Assembly (NCBI GenBank): GCA_964354625.1
Contig: CAYHAK010000044.1
Span: forward strand, 1 to 13,927
Direction of reading: 5' to 3'
Origin: DATKKK01 sp964354625
GTDB taxonomy: Archaea > Thermoproteota > Bathyarchaeia > Bathyarchaeales > Bathycorpusculaceae
DNA: 13,927 nucleotides
Of the stretch, positions 7,345 to 13,069 are shown piece by piece; the stretch's first letter is position 1, and each line of letters begins with the position of its first letter. A model generated the notes under the pieces. The model saw only the letters and a list, made by a program, of their open reading frames with translations, did not search any database and had not been told where the DNA came from. Made by a program: the position numbers and the translations under genes.

Positions 7345-7781
7345 TTAAGCATCACTGCTGAAAAGGCGTTTGTGTTCCTGCATCATACAGTGATTCATGA
7401 TCACTGCCAAGCCTGCGCCTTGGGCCAGAGCAGCCGCCTGCTCATTCACTATCCAAGTTGCATCCAAACAACAGAAGGCCTACCGTACAGCCTCCTCAAC
7501 TGAACTGCCTGTTCGACAATGGGTGGAACGTCTACTGAAGATCTGAAAATATCAACGATCTCCACCGTTTTTTGGAGCTCAACAGGCATGTCTAGGAGAC
7601 TCTTGTAGCTCTTCTCACCAAGCACTTCGTCAACGAAAGGATTGATAGGCACGATGTGAAAGCCGTGGGCTTTCAGGTATTCAGCCACGCTGAAACTAGC
7701 CTTCGCCGGGTTGCGCGACAGACCCAATACTGCTACGATGCGATACTTCGCCAAGGCATCTTTGATTGTGTCATTGCTCAC
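7345..7781 (-). pseudogene. CoA-binding (YccU-type) protein with a one-base frameshift
   Basis: From GTG 7781 the frame gives 110 residues ending PSVVWMQLG and a stop at 7449-7451. This matches the CoA-binding domain family (PF13380, YccU-like): YRIVAVLGLSRNPAKASF (13-30) is the Rossmann nucleotide loop and FHIVPINPFVDEVLG follows. Family members run about 135-145 residues. The next frame (7452 down to 7345) continues exactly as the family should: IVNEQAAALAQGAGLAVIM, then NHCMMQEHKRLFSSDA and a stop. Adding one G to the GG at 7453-7454 restores one frame of 145 residues. The family binds CoA, function uncertain. It lies 25 nt after thioredoxin, with GGAG before its GTG, so it is the second gene of that operon. 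Whether this is a genuine mutation or a homopolymer sequencing error cannot be decided from the sequence. Confidence 0.85.
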
Positions 7782-7806
7782 GGACTTGGTCTCCGCCTAA
7801 GAGGCA

Positions 7807-8196
7807 CTACACGACGTAGGACGGCCTCAGCTGGGTGCTTTGTGCAAGGCAAGTCCGGTACCTGCCCAGAATATCGTTTAATGCTTTCTCCAAATCCTCC
7901 TTAGACATCATGCCCACCGTCTGCCCGGTCGGCCTCCCGCTGCAGAAAAACATCAAAGTAGGCGTACTCATAACACCATAGTTGCTGGCGATCTCTTGGT
8001 TCGTCACATCTGCAAGGATGTTCAACTGGACAAACTTCACCTTGCCATGATACTCCTCGGAAACTGCGTCCACTACAGGCGTAAACCTCAGACACCATGG
8101 GCATTGGTTGTGCCAAAAGTAGACAGCGGTCAGAACCGTAGACTTCGCGACTTCACTGTTCCAGTTGGCAACGTTCACGTCTGTCACTGTGGTCAT
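7807..8196 (-). CDS. Thioredoxin-fold protein with CPWC active site
   Basis: The 129-residue cytoplasmic protein has a thioredoxin fold: strand VLTAVYFWHN, active site QCPWCLRFTP (Cys32, Cys35), strand KVKFVQLNI with the family Asp (LADVTNQEIA), cis-proline segment GVMSTPTLMFF (Pro79), and the final strand/helix SGRPTGQTVGMMSKEDLEKAL. CPWC replaces the usual CGPC, which suggests a shifted redox potential or partner. The last 17 or so residues form a short extra tail. ATG 8196 is chosen over TTG 8202 because GTGATT (8200-8205) is a ribosome site 3-4 nt before the ATG and would be covered by the TTG. It is the first gene of an operon with the CoA-binding protein. Confidence 0.9.
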   Translation of the reverse strand: MTTVTDVNVANWNSEVAKSTVLTAVYFWHNQCPWCLRFTPVVDAVSEEYHGKVKFVQLNILADVTNQEIASNYGVMSTPTLMFFCSGRPTGQTVGMMSKEDLEKALNDILGRYRTCLAQSTQLRPSYVV

Positions 8197-8227
8197 AACC
8201 AATCACGTGACAAACTATGAAAGAAAG

Positions 8228-8241
8228 CATATTAAACGTTT
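8228..8241 (-). promoter_or_regulatory. TATA box of the thioredoxin operon
   Basis: On the minus strand AACGTTTAATATGC directly abuts the stop codon of the upstream membrane protein gene. The predicted start is near 8208, giving a very short leader with GTGATT just before the ATG. Confidence 0.5.
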
Positions 8242-8835
8242 TCAGCCACGCCTTTTCCGGCGTCGCCTCATGATTCTCTGAACGAAATAGGTCAATATCA
8301 TAACGAAAGCCGTGATGATAAGCGCAATCGAAACAATCACCATCACGAAGTCGTCAGTCTCCAAAATTATTGCCGTTGAGACAGCAGCGAGAAAGACGCC
8401 GAAGTAAAGGCTTATGTTGCCCCTCGCGAAGTGACTGAATTCCGTGCCGATACTCCTTGAATATCTAATCAACAATATCGTCACTGAGACTATAGCCAAG
8501 AACGTGACCACAACTGTATAGGTAAGGGTCGTCCAATAGTCGCCAAGGGTCAACAGAAGCCCTGCTTCATCTCCTATTATGCCGCCCCCAGCACCGAAAA
8601 GTATCGCCGCCAGCCTGTCTATCCGCTCGTCAGTGTAGCTGATTCCCAACCAGCCGCCAATGGCCAGCATGATCAGGCCATACCAGAAATGGTGTATATG
8701 GATGCCATAAGTGACCACGACTGTTTTCGGGCTCAGAGTCGTGAAGATTCTGGCGATTACGAATGAGACTGCGAAGGAGACTAGGGCCAGTGCTGAAAGG
8801 TTGGGTTTCCTGCCAATCTTCTGCTCCGAGGCCAC
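8242..8835 (-). CDS. Polytopic membrane protein with HIHHF motif, function unknown
   Basis: The protein has 197 residues and about six hydrophobic segments: roughly 13-33, 50-68, 75-97, 104-124, 141-160 and 162-184. A strongly basic C-terminal tail (RRRRKRRG) follows and probably faces the cytoplasm. Between helices 1 and 2 lies GIHIHHFWYGL (44-54), with three histidines that could bind a metal or haem. Between helices 3 and 4 lies GDEAG (88-92), two acidic residues near the membrane. The His-rich turn plus the buried D/E pair is suggestive of metal binding or of an intramembrane enzyme, but this is inference; I do not recognise a named family. GTG 8835 is the only in-frame start after an upstream stop. 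It has its own TATA box and is not tightly linked to either neighbour. Confidence 0.72.
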   Translation of the reverse strand: MASEQKIGRKPNLSALALVSFAVSFVIARIFTTLSPKTVVVTYGIHIHHFWYGLIMLAIGGWLGISYTDERIDRLAAILFGAGGGIIGDEAGLLLTLGDYWTTLTYTVVVTFLAIVSVTILLIRYSRSIGTEFSHFARGNISLYFGVFLAAVSTAIILETDDFVMVIVSIALIITAFVMILTYFVQRIMRRRRKRRG

Positions 8836-8882
8836 TCTGCAGCACGCTCATGTTTCGCTTGGAGTGGATTGTGCTACAGGAT

Positions 8883-8892
8883 GTTATTTATG
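8883..8892 (-). promoter_or_regulatory. TATA box of the HIHHF membrane protein gene
   Basis: On the minus strand CATAAATAAC lies just beyond the stop of the protease gene and about 50 nt before the GTG. Transcription would start near 8862, so this gene can be transcribed apart from the regulator-protease operon. Confidence 0.45.
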
Positions 8893-8905
8893 GTTTGTTA
8901 ACGTC

Positions 8906-9841
8906 CTATAGCATTCTGCTCAACGATACCTCGAAGGTTTGCTCTCGCCCTCGACGGTAGACGGCGAGTCTTGCTTTGTCACCAATCTTTCTGAGATGGA
9001 TTTCTCTCTGCAGGTCCTCAATGTGGTAGACTGGCGCGCTGTCAAGTCTGAGAATTATGTCGCCTGCTACAATGCCAGAGCGATCCGCCGGGCTATCGTC
9101 AACCACTTTCGAGACAAGTACGCCTCGGTCGACTGGGAGGTGATAGTAGCGTGCCATCTCTTCGGTCAGGCTGAGGCCTATTATCCCAAGCCAAGGTCTT
9201 GCGGAAACGCCAGTCGTGATCATCTCACCAGTGCATGCCTTTGCCGTATTGATCGGAATAGCAAAGCCTATGCCTTGAGCAAACGGAATTATGGCTGTGT
9301 TTATGGCCACAACCTTCCCGTCAAGATCCACGAGTGGCCCGCCACTGTTGCCAGGGTTTATGGACGCGTCCGTCTGCACCAAGTTCTCCAACAATCCTCT
9401 TTGCGCTTCGAGTGTCCTGTTCACAGCGCTTATTACGCCAGACGTGACCGTGGGGCCGCCTGCCAAGCCGAATGGGTTCCCAATGGCATAAACTCTTTGA
9501 CCGACGCGTAGCTTGTCTGAGTCTCCTAGCTCTGCCGCAGGCAAGCCTTCTTTCCCAATCTCTACTACTGCAGTGTCATGAACTGAGCACGAGCCCACGA
9601 GCTTCCCCTCGGCTACCTCGCCGTTCCACAACGTCACGTTGATTTTGTCCGCACCGCCAACCACATGGTTGTTGGTGAGGATGTGGCCCTTCGTGTCGGT
9701 TATGGTTCCGGAACCCGTGCCCTCAACTGGCACGGCTTGATAGAACATGTGGTGAACATGCTTGACGACGCTTATGTTGACCACGCTTTTGCTGGCTTTC
9801 TCAAGTATGTCCAAGACCGATTTTTCGTCAAACGAAGACAC
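8906..9841 (-). CDS. HtrA/DegP-like serine protease (S1C) with one PDZ domain, apparently cytoplasmic
   Basis: The protein has 311 residues. The trypsin-like domain has the full triad: His59 (LTNNHVVGG), Asp89 (VHDTAVVEI) and Ser166 (NPGNSGGPLVD). GNPFGLAGGPTVTSGVIS and the GIGFAIPI segment are typical of HtrA. Residues about 217-311 form one PDZ domain (WLGIIGLSL, then SPADRSGIVAGDIIL) for substrate or peptide sensing. The N-terminus (MSSFDEKSVLDILEKASKSV) has no signal peptide or membrane anchor, whereas most bacterial HtrA proteins are exported, so this should act in the cytoplasm on damaged proteins. GTG 9841 lies 7 nt after the regulator's stop and its ribosome site AGAAGG overlaps that stop codon, so the two genes are translationally coupled. 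Confidence 0.93.
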   Translation of the reverse strand: MSSFDEKSVLDILEKASKSVVNISVVKHVHHMFYQAVPVEGTGSGTITDTKGHILTNNHVVGGADKINVTLWNGEVAEGKLVGSCSVHDTAVVEIGKEGLPAAELGDSDKLRVGQRVYAIGNPFGLAGGPTVTSGVISAVNRTLEAQRGLLENLVQTDASINPGNSGGPLVDLDGKVVAINTAIIPFAQGIGFAIPINTAKACTGEMITTGVSARPWLGIIGLSLTEEMARYYHLPVDRGVLVSKVVDDSPADRSGIVAGDIILRLDSAPVYHIEDLQREIHLRKIGDKARLAVYRRGREQTFEVSLSRML

Positions 9842-9848
9842 GCTTGCT

Positions 9849-10298
9849 TTACCTTCTGGATGGCCTCTTTGAATAGCTACTTGGTTTTGTCTTCCTCTTA
9901 CTCACGAGATCAGTTGGGCTGTTGCTGAAGCAGAGGTCGCATTTGTCGTTTCTCAGGATCAGTGCCGCTTTTCCGCACCACTCACACATCAAACCCTTTC
10001 TGCGGACGGCCTCGCACGCTTGACAGAAAAGTCTCAAAAACTCTGCTCTGTCGAATTCTCCGCTCGTGACCAACATGACCATGCTATCTATGTGAACTTG
10101 AACGCCCTCCACGTTGTCGATTCTTATCAAGTATCCTCTGATCTTTCGAGTGTACTTGCTCACGGCAGACTGAGATATTCCAAGAAGCTCAGCTGTTTGG
10201 CCCTGCTTGAAGCCATGCTTCTCCACAAGTTCCTTAGCCATCAGCGCCTTCACGGCAGGGACGACGGATTTTACTGCGATCTCGCACGGAATTATCAA
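9849..10298 (-). CDS. Archaeal HTH transcriptional regulator with C-terminal zinc ribbon
   Basis: The protein has 149 residues. IPCEIAVKSVVPAVKALMAK (3-22) and the helix-turn-helix KQGQTAELLGISQSAVSKYT (31-50) match the archaeal predicted-regulator family that begins with a P-C-E motif (COG2522-like; the same N-terminal module occurs in ThiR-type regulators). Residues 90-124 hold CQAC (Cys92, Cys95), CEWC (Cys105, Cys108) and CDLC (Cys120, Cys123), probably one or two zinc sites that could sense metal or redox state. The tail is basic and disordered. The frame stays open back to TTG 10391, but TTG 10298 is chosen because family members start just before P-C-E, AGGAG (10307-10311) lies 8 nt upstream, and a TATA box would start transcription at about 10313. 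It is the first gene of an operon with the HtrA-like protease. Confidence 0.82.
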   Translation of the reverse strand: MIIPCEIAVKSVVPAVKALMAKELVEKHGFKQGQTAELLGISQSAVSKYTRKIRGYLIRIDNVEGVQVHIDSMVMLVTSGEFDRAEFLRLFCQACEAVRRKGLMCEWCGKAALILRNDKCDLCFSNSPTDLVSKRKTKPSSYSKRPSRR

Positions 10299-10333
10299 GT
10301 CAGCATCTCCTTCGTAGTAGTCTTGTGAGAAAG

Positions 10334-10342
10334 ATATATAAG
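10334..10342 (-). promoter_or_regulatory. TATA box of the regulator-protease operon
   Basis: On the minus strand CTTATATAT is a strong archaeal TATA box. Transcription would start near 10313, giving a leader of about 15 nt that contains AGGAG. The BRE position immediately upstream is occupied by the first palindrome (10344-10357). Confidence 0.65.
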
Positions 10343-10343
10343 C

Positions 10344-10379
10344 ATGACGTATGTCATATTTTTCTATGACGTACGTCAT
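10344..10379. promoter_or_regulatory. Paired palindromic operators before the regulator-protease operon
   Basis: Two 14-bp sites occur: ATGACGTATGTCAT (10344-10357, one mismatched pair) and ATGACGTACGTCAT (10366-10379, a perfect palindrome). Their centres are 22 bp apart, about two helical turns, so dimers would bind on the same face. The first site covers the BRE position next to the TATA box, where a bound protein would block TFB. The nearest candidate binder is the HTH regulator encoded directly downstream, implying autoregulation together with the protease. Confidence 0.7.
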
Positions 10380-10446
10380 GACGGAAAGCAATAAGTCTAA
10401 CTAAATCCTCTCTCCCTCCTTTCTCCGAGGGCCGTCATGACGTACG
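10370..10446. repeat. 15-bp perfect inverted repeat, 47-nt spacer
   Basis: CGTACGTCATGACGG (10370-10384) and CCGTCATGACGTACG (10432-10446) are exact reverse complements. The left arm overlaps the second operator palindrome. The right arm therefore carries another partial operator (ATGACGTACG, 10437-10446). This may be a third binding site for looping or the arms of a hairpin. The wider gap 10299-10564 holds this, the promoter and a CG tract (10512-10518); no gene was found in it. Confidence 0.65.
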
Positions 10447-10511
10447 CCCAACTTCTCGACACCCGCAAAAAACAAACCGACAAATCGAACAGACCGAAAG
10501 GCTGTTCCTTT

Positions 10512-10518
10512 GCGCGCG
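10512..10518. repeat. Alternating CG tract, 7 nt
   Basis: GCGCGCG lies in the gap between the YHS gene stop and the regulator promoter. GGCGCG follows at 10531-10536. Confidence 0.35.
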
Positions 10519-10564
10519 AAGGCAGCGGAGGGCGCGTTCTTGAACCTCTCATATCTTGTTGCTA

Positions 10565-10738
10565 CTATTTCGCTGGCTTTGTCACATATTTCTTGGGGTT
10601 CTTTTTGAACTCCTGTTCGCAGTGCTTCGCACAGAAGTAGATTGTCTGCCCCTGATACTGAACCTTGCCAGCCGCTGTTGCAGGATCTATCTTCATTCCG
10701 CAGACTGGATCAGTGACGAGTTGCTTCTTTTCAGCCAT
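10565..10738 (-). CDS. YHS-domain metal-binding protein
   Basis: The 57-residue protein is essentially one YHS domain: LVTDPVCGMKIDPATAAGKV (7-26), then YQGQTIYFCAKHCEQEF (28-44). The cysteines (Cys13, Cys36, Cys40) and His39 match the metal-binding pattern of YHS domains found in copper ATPases and metal reductase operons. ATG 10738 is chosen because AAGGAGGTG (10744-10752), a near-perfect ribosome site, lies 5 nt upstream; an earlier in-frame start would add a basic non-family extension and overlap the ferritin-like gene. It follows the ferritin-like gene by 32 nt and is the last gene of a flavodoxin, ferritin-like, YHS operon, which suggests iron or copper handling. Confidence 0.88.
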   Translation of the reverse strand: MAEKKQLVTDPVCGMKIDPATAAGKVQYQGQTIYFCAKHCEQEFKKNPKKYVTKPAK

Positions 10739-10770
10739 GGACCCACCTCCTTCACACATCAAGCGCCTGC

Positions 10771-11250
10771 CTAGCCGCCTGGCGAACCGTGGAAGGGAAC
10801 GTTCTTCCACATTACGTCCCACCAGTCGTCCTCTGTTATCGTTTCCCCATGAACAATTATCTCAAGTATGCTCTTCAGAAGTCCGTGGTGCCGTTTCTCA
10901 TCCTCGAGTATCGCACTGAGCAGAAGCCTCACCTTCTTGTTTTCAACCGTGGGCAGTCTTTTCTCGATTTTTCCGATGAGGTCTGCCTCCAGCATGATGT
11001 GTTTCTCCACGAGGTCTCTCTGCTCGTCCAAATGCTCCTGTGTAAGCGCCTGCGACATGCTTGTAAGAAGTGTGACGGCTGAGGCGTACATCTCCGCATG
11101 CTTCACGGAATCCAGCGAGATGCCTTTCAGAACGCCTTTGACAGTAGGGTTCGGGATTTCGCCCAGCGAACCATTCAGCGACCTCACAATCTCGTTCTCA
11201 ACTTCAATCTGCCTCTTGAGAAAGCTAACCAGCTCATCTTTCTGCGACAA
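10771..11250 (-). CDS. Ferritin-like (rubrerythrin-fold) four-helix protein
   Basis: The protein has 159 residues and is nearly all helical. Candidate di-iron ligands recur in helix-spaced positions: E16, E18 and E20 (QIEVENE), D47/H51/E53 (LDSVKHAEMY), E82/H84/E88 (LVEKHIMLEADL), and E116-E118-H121 (LEDEKRHHGLL). This is the pattern of ferritin-like di-iron domains, though I cannot assign a subfamily. The end (DDWWDVMWKNVPFHG) is Trp-rich and may cap the bundle or mediate contacts. The likely role is iron oxidation/storage or peroxide reduction with electrons from the adjacent flavodoxin. TTG 11250 is used: AGGAG lies about 9 nt upstream and no better start exists. It begins 18 nt after the true end of the flavodoxin gene. 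Confidence 0.8.
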   Translation of the reverse strand: MSQKDELVSFLKRQIEVENEIVRSLNGSLGEIPNPTVKGVLKGISLDSVKHAEMYASAVTLLTSMSQALTQEHLDEQRDLVEKHIMLEADLIGKIEKRLPTVENKKVRLLLSAILEDEKRHHGLLKSILEIIVHGETITEDDWWDVMWKNVPFHGSPGG

Positions 11251-11268
11251 TGGAATCGTCTCCTTCGT

Positions 11269-11720
11269 CTAGGATTCCGTGGTCGTGTGCATAAGTTTTT
11301 CGGCCATTCCTTTGCCCAGTTTGCGGCACTTCTGGAGGCCAGCTGGTCTGGAGTGTACTTTGTGAGTAGCGGAGGCTCAGAAACGTTCATCTCGAACTTG
11401 TTCTTCATGATCTCGATCACCATTTTCGGGGCCTCGCCGCTCCATCCATAAGAGCCGAAGGCCGCGCCCAGCTTGCCCTTAAGCACAACGTTCTTGACCG
11501 CCGCTTCCTCAAAAAGGTTCTTAATGTCTAGGGGCATGTCATGGTGATATGTAGGCGCACCTGTGATGATAGCATCAAAGCCGCCCAGCGACTCAACAGG
11601 CTCATAGTAGCTCAGTTCGACCCCGACTCCCTGAACCGCCTTGGCGCCCTCCGACACGGCCTGGGCCATCTTCCCAGTGTTACCGGTTCGGGTATAGTAC
11701 AGAACGAGCAGTTTCGGCAT
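11269..11720 (-). pseudogene. Flavodoxin-domain protein with a one-base frameshift near the C-terminus
   Basis: From ATG 11720 the protein begins MPKLLVLYYTRTGNTGKMAQ, the FMN phosphate loop of flavodoxins (TRTGNT). It continues with IITGAPTYHHDMPLDIKNLF and GSYGWSGEAPKM, typical of the flavodoxin/FprA-WrbA group. After YTPDQLA (near 11337) the open frame turns into an Arg-rich string that overlaps the ferritin-like gene by 67 nt. One frame over, it continues naturally: LQKCRKLGKGMAEKLM, then HTTTES and a stop at 11269-11271. Adding one C to the CC on the minus strand at 11337-11338 gives 150 residues ending 18 nt before the next start. It would carry electrons between reductase and target. 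A TATA box (about 11745) places the transcript start on the ATG, so the mRNA is leaderless. Mutation or sequencing error remains open. Confidence 0.85.
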
Positions 11721-11739
11721 GGGCGATTCGCTACAGCTA

Positions 11740-11750
11740 GGTATTAATGT
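11740..11750 (-). promoter_or_regulatory. TATA box of the flavodoxin operon
   Basis: On the minus strand ACATTAATACC is centred about 25 nt before the flavodoxin ATG, and no ribosome site is visible. This predicts a leaderless mRNA. A second, weaker box (GATAAATGG) lies near 11760-11768. Confidence 0.45.
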
Positions 11751-11873
11751 AATTCGACCATTTATCAGCTTGCTTATCGAGATTGAGCAAGGAAGGCGCT
11801 AGTGCGTACGAGACAAAAATAGAACACGTCCTTGGTGGACATGTCTCCAGCAACTCCGCTGTTCATAAATGGT

Positions 11874-11879
11874 GCGCGC
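11874..11879. repeat. Alternating CG hexamer
   Basis: TGCGCGCA (11873-11880) is a palindrome just after the HD gene stop, in the 169-nt gap 11721-11889. Otherwise that gap holds only the flavodoxin promoter. Confidence 0.25.
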
Positions 11880-11889
11880 AATTAGGCAC

Positions 11890-12672
11890 TCAGATTTCGA
11901 ACTTTTCCAGTATTCTCTGCTCTTTCTTTCCTGTTATCTCAGCTACAACGTGGACATAGTCTCGAAGCCCTGAATTCTCTATTCTGGGCTTCAGCAGCTG
12001 GTCAATCTGAAAAACGCCTGCGGGATTAGACATTCTGATGTTCACGACAACTGGCTTTTCATCGCCTTCTTGAATATCCACTCTCTCGATTGAAAGTGCA
12101 GAAACAGAATGGATATCCACTTTCCCGGCTTGGAAAGGTATTCGCGCCCTTCCCTTCTCCATGTCCAAAGCGTCTGCTATGCGCACGATGCCCGCCTCCA
12201 GAGTCAAGGGCTCGCGTGGCTCTTCGTGAGAAACAATCGCATGCAGAACCTCAGAAGTAATGATTGTTCGCTCTTCCTCAGAGTAAATGCTCTGCAGATA
12301 ATTCCCCAGAAACTCCAAAGCCAACGAGGCACTGAATATCTCGTGTCCGTCTCTTGCAACCGTCATGCCTAAGTCGTGGAAAATTGAGCCAAGAACCACA
12401 ACCACTTCAGCATCTTCATTTTTCATGCTGTAATTTTTGACGATGCTTGGTACGACTCTCTTCTTAGCGAGTATCCGCAGCATCTTCAACGCAGAATTAG
12501 CCACGATTTTGACGTGTGTAGGACCATGGTCGGTAAAGCCCATGCGGTCAATTGCCATAATGTTCGAGCATCTCCACAATGTCTGCAACCTCACATCTTT
12601 CTTAGCTTCGTTGATGACGTGTTGCAGCCTTTTGTTGTCTCGGAAGGGTATGTTGAAAACATAGGCCGGCAT
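11890..12672 (-). CDS. HD-domain metal-dependent phosphohydrolase
   Basis: The 260-residue cytoplasmic protein has the HD superfamily metal site: His49/His53 (TDHGPTHVK), the defining His99-Asp100 (IFHDLGM), His110, His149 (IVSHEE) and Asp167/Asp170 (RIADALDMEKGR). Residues about 180-255 form a separate beta-rich domain (KVDIHSVSALSIERVDI, then PVVVNIRMS), probably regulatory or for ligand binding. HD enzymes hydrolyse nucleotides or phosphomonoesters; the substrate is not evident, and the domain pair is seen in unnamed archaeal HD proteins. The ATG at 12672 has no clear ribosome site and lies about 40 nt after its TATA box. No operon partner is apparent. Confidence 0.87.
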   Translation of the reverse strand: MPAYVFNIPFRDNKRLQHVINEAKKDVRLQTLWRCSNIMAIDRMGFTDHGPTHVKIVANSALKMLRILAKKRVVPSIVKNYSMKNEDAEVVVVLGSIFHDLGMTVARDGHEIFSASLALEFLGNYLQSIYSEEERTIITSEVLHAIVSHEEPREPLTLEAGIVRIADALDMEKGRARIPFQAGKVDIHSVSALSIERVDIQEGDEKPVVVNIRMSNPAGVFQIDQLLKPRIENSGLRDYVHVVAEITGKKEQRILEKFEI

Positions 12673-12705
12673 TTCAGCGCACCGTGGTTAGTAGTGGTCA
12701 TGTCA

Positions 12706-12716
12706 GGATTTAAACC
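12706..12716 (-). promoter_or_regulatory. TATA box of the HD gene
   Basis: On the minus strand GGTTTAAATCC is centred near 12711, predicting a start at about 12686 and a 13-nt leader. It is divergent from the promoter at 12766-12774. Confidence 0.45.
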
Positions 12717-12758
12717 ATTAGAACCCAGTCTCGCCCATCAGGAGGCGAATTCGTTAAT

Positions 12759-12774
12759 CGCGCGCATATAAAAG
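12759..12774 (+). promoter_or_regulatory. CG tract plus TATA box of the small downstream gene
   Basis: CGCGCGC (12759-12765) runs straight into ATATAAAAG (12766-12774), a good TATA box whose BRE position is the CG tract. Transcription would start near 12796. It supports the 79-residue gene that starts at 12830. Confidence 0.5.
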
Positions 12775-12829
12775 AATCGATCGTTACTCGGACATACTTA
12801 TTTGTGAATGAATCAGCGGAGGTACCCAC

Positions 12830-13069
12830 TTGGGTACTGATTGGGTAAGCCTGAGACCTGGGATCTTTTCCGGCGTCGTTGACGGGAAAAGAGTTTCGAT
12901 CATCGGGGTGGATTCTTTTCAGAACGATCTTTCAGAATTTGCCGAATTCATCTATGATCGAATCAGCATATATGGCTGGGGTGTGGGAGGGGGTGCCACC
13001 GCATTAGGAGGGTTGGATCGATCGGCTAGCGAAAATAGCATATATACTAAAGTCGCGAGTCTGGGCTAG
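12830..13069 (+). CDS. 79-residue protein of unknown function (candidate gene)
   Basis: I do not recognise this protein. It has no predicted membrane helix. The first half alternates strands and polar turns (RPGIFSGVVDGKRVSIIGVD), followed by an acidic helix (NDLSEFAEFIYDRISIYGW), and then a Gly-rich stretch (GWGVGGGATALGG). Support for expression is good: a strong TATA box at 12766-12774 and GGAGGT (12818-12823) exactly 6 nt before the TTG start. Its stop (13067-13069) shares the CTAG palindrome with the stop of the broken gene on the other strand. Both could be remnants, so this may be a truncated gene rather than a small intact one. Confidence 0.42.
   Translation: MGTDWVSLRPGIFSGVVDGKRVSIIGVDSFQNDLSEFAEFIYDRISIYGWGVGGGATALGGLDRSASENSIYTKVASLG

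Noticed and set aside
7449..7455. Programmed frameshifting in the CoA-binding gene
   Set aside because: The local sequence CTTGGATAG has no slippery heptamer of the X XXY YYZ type, and frameshifting is not known for this family. A lost base is simpler.
8939..9511. Open frame of 190 residues on the plus strand
   Set aside because: It is the antisense of the HtrA-like protease, whose catalytic residues and PDZ domain are intact on the minus strand. The antisense product has no recognisable pattern.
9849..10391. Longer 180-residue version of the regulator starting at TTG 10391
   Set aside because: It would place the TATA box and both palindromes inside the coding region, and the extra N-terminus does not fit the family, which starts just before the P-C-E motif.
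10437..10640. Plus-strand open frame of 67 residues next to the inverted repeat
   Set aside because: Its second half is the antisense of the YHS gene, its ATG lies within the operator repeat, and the composition is not protein-like.
11721..11889. Possible tRNA or small RNA in the gap before the HD gene
   Set aside because: No cloverleaf arms, no T-loop consensus (GTTCRA in a paired stem) and no C/D box pair could be found. Only promoter elements are supported.
13036..13046. TATA-like ATATATACTAAAG on the plus strand inside the 79-residue gene
   Set aside because: No gene or stable RNA was found about 25 nt downstream on that strand, so it is likely a chance AT-rich stretch.
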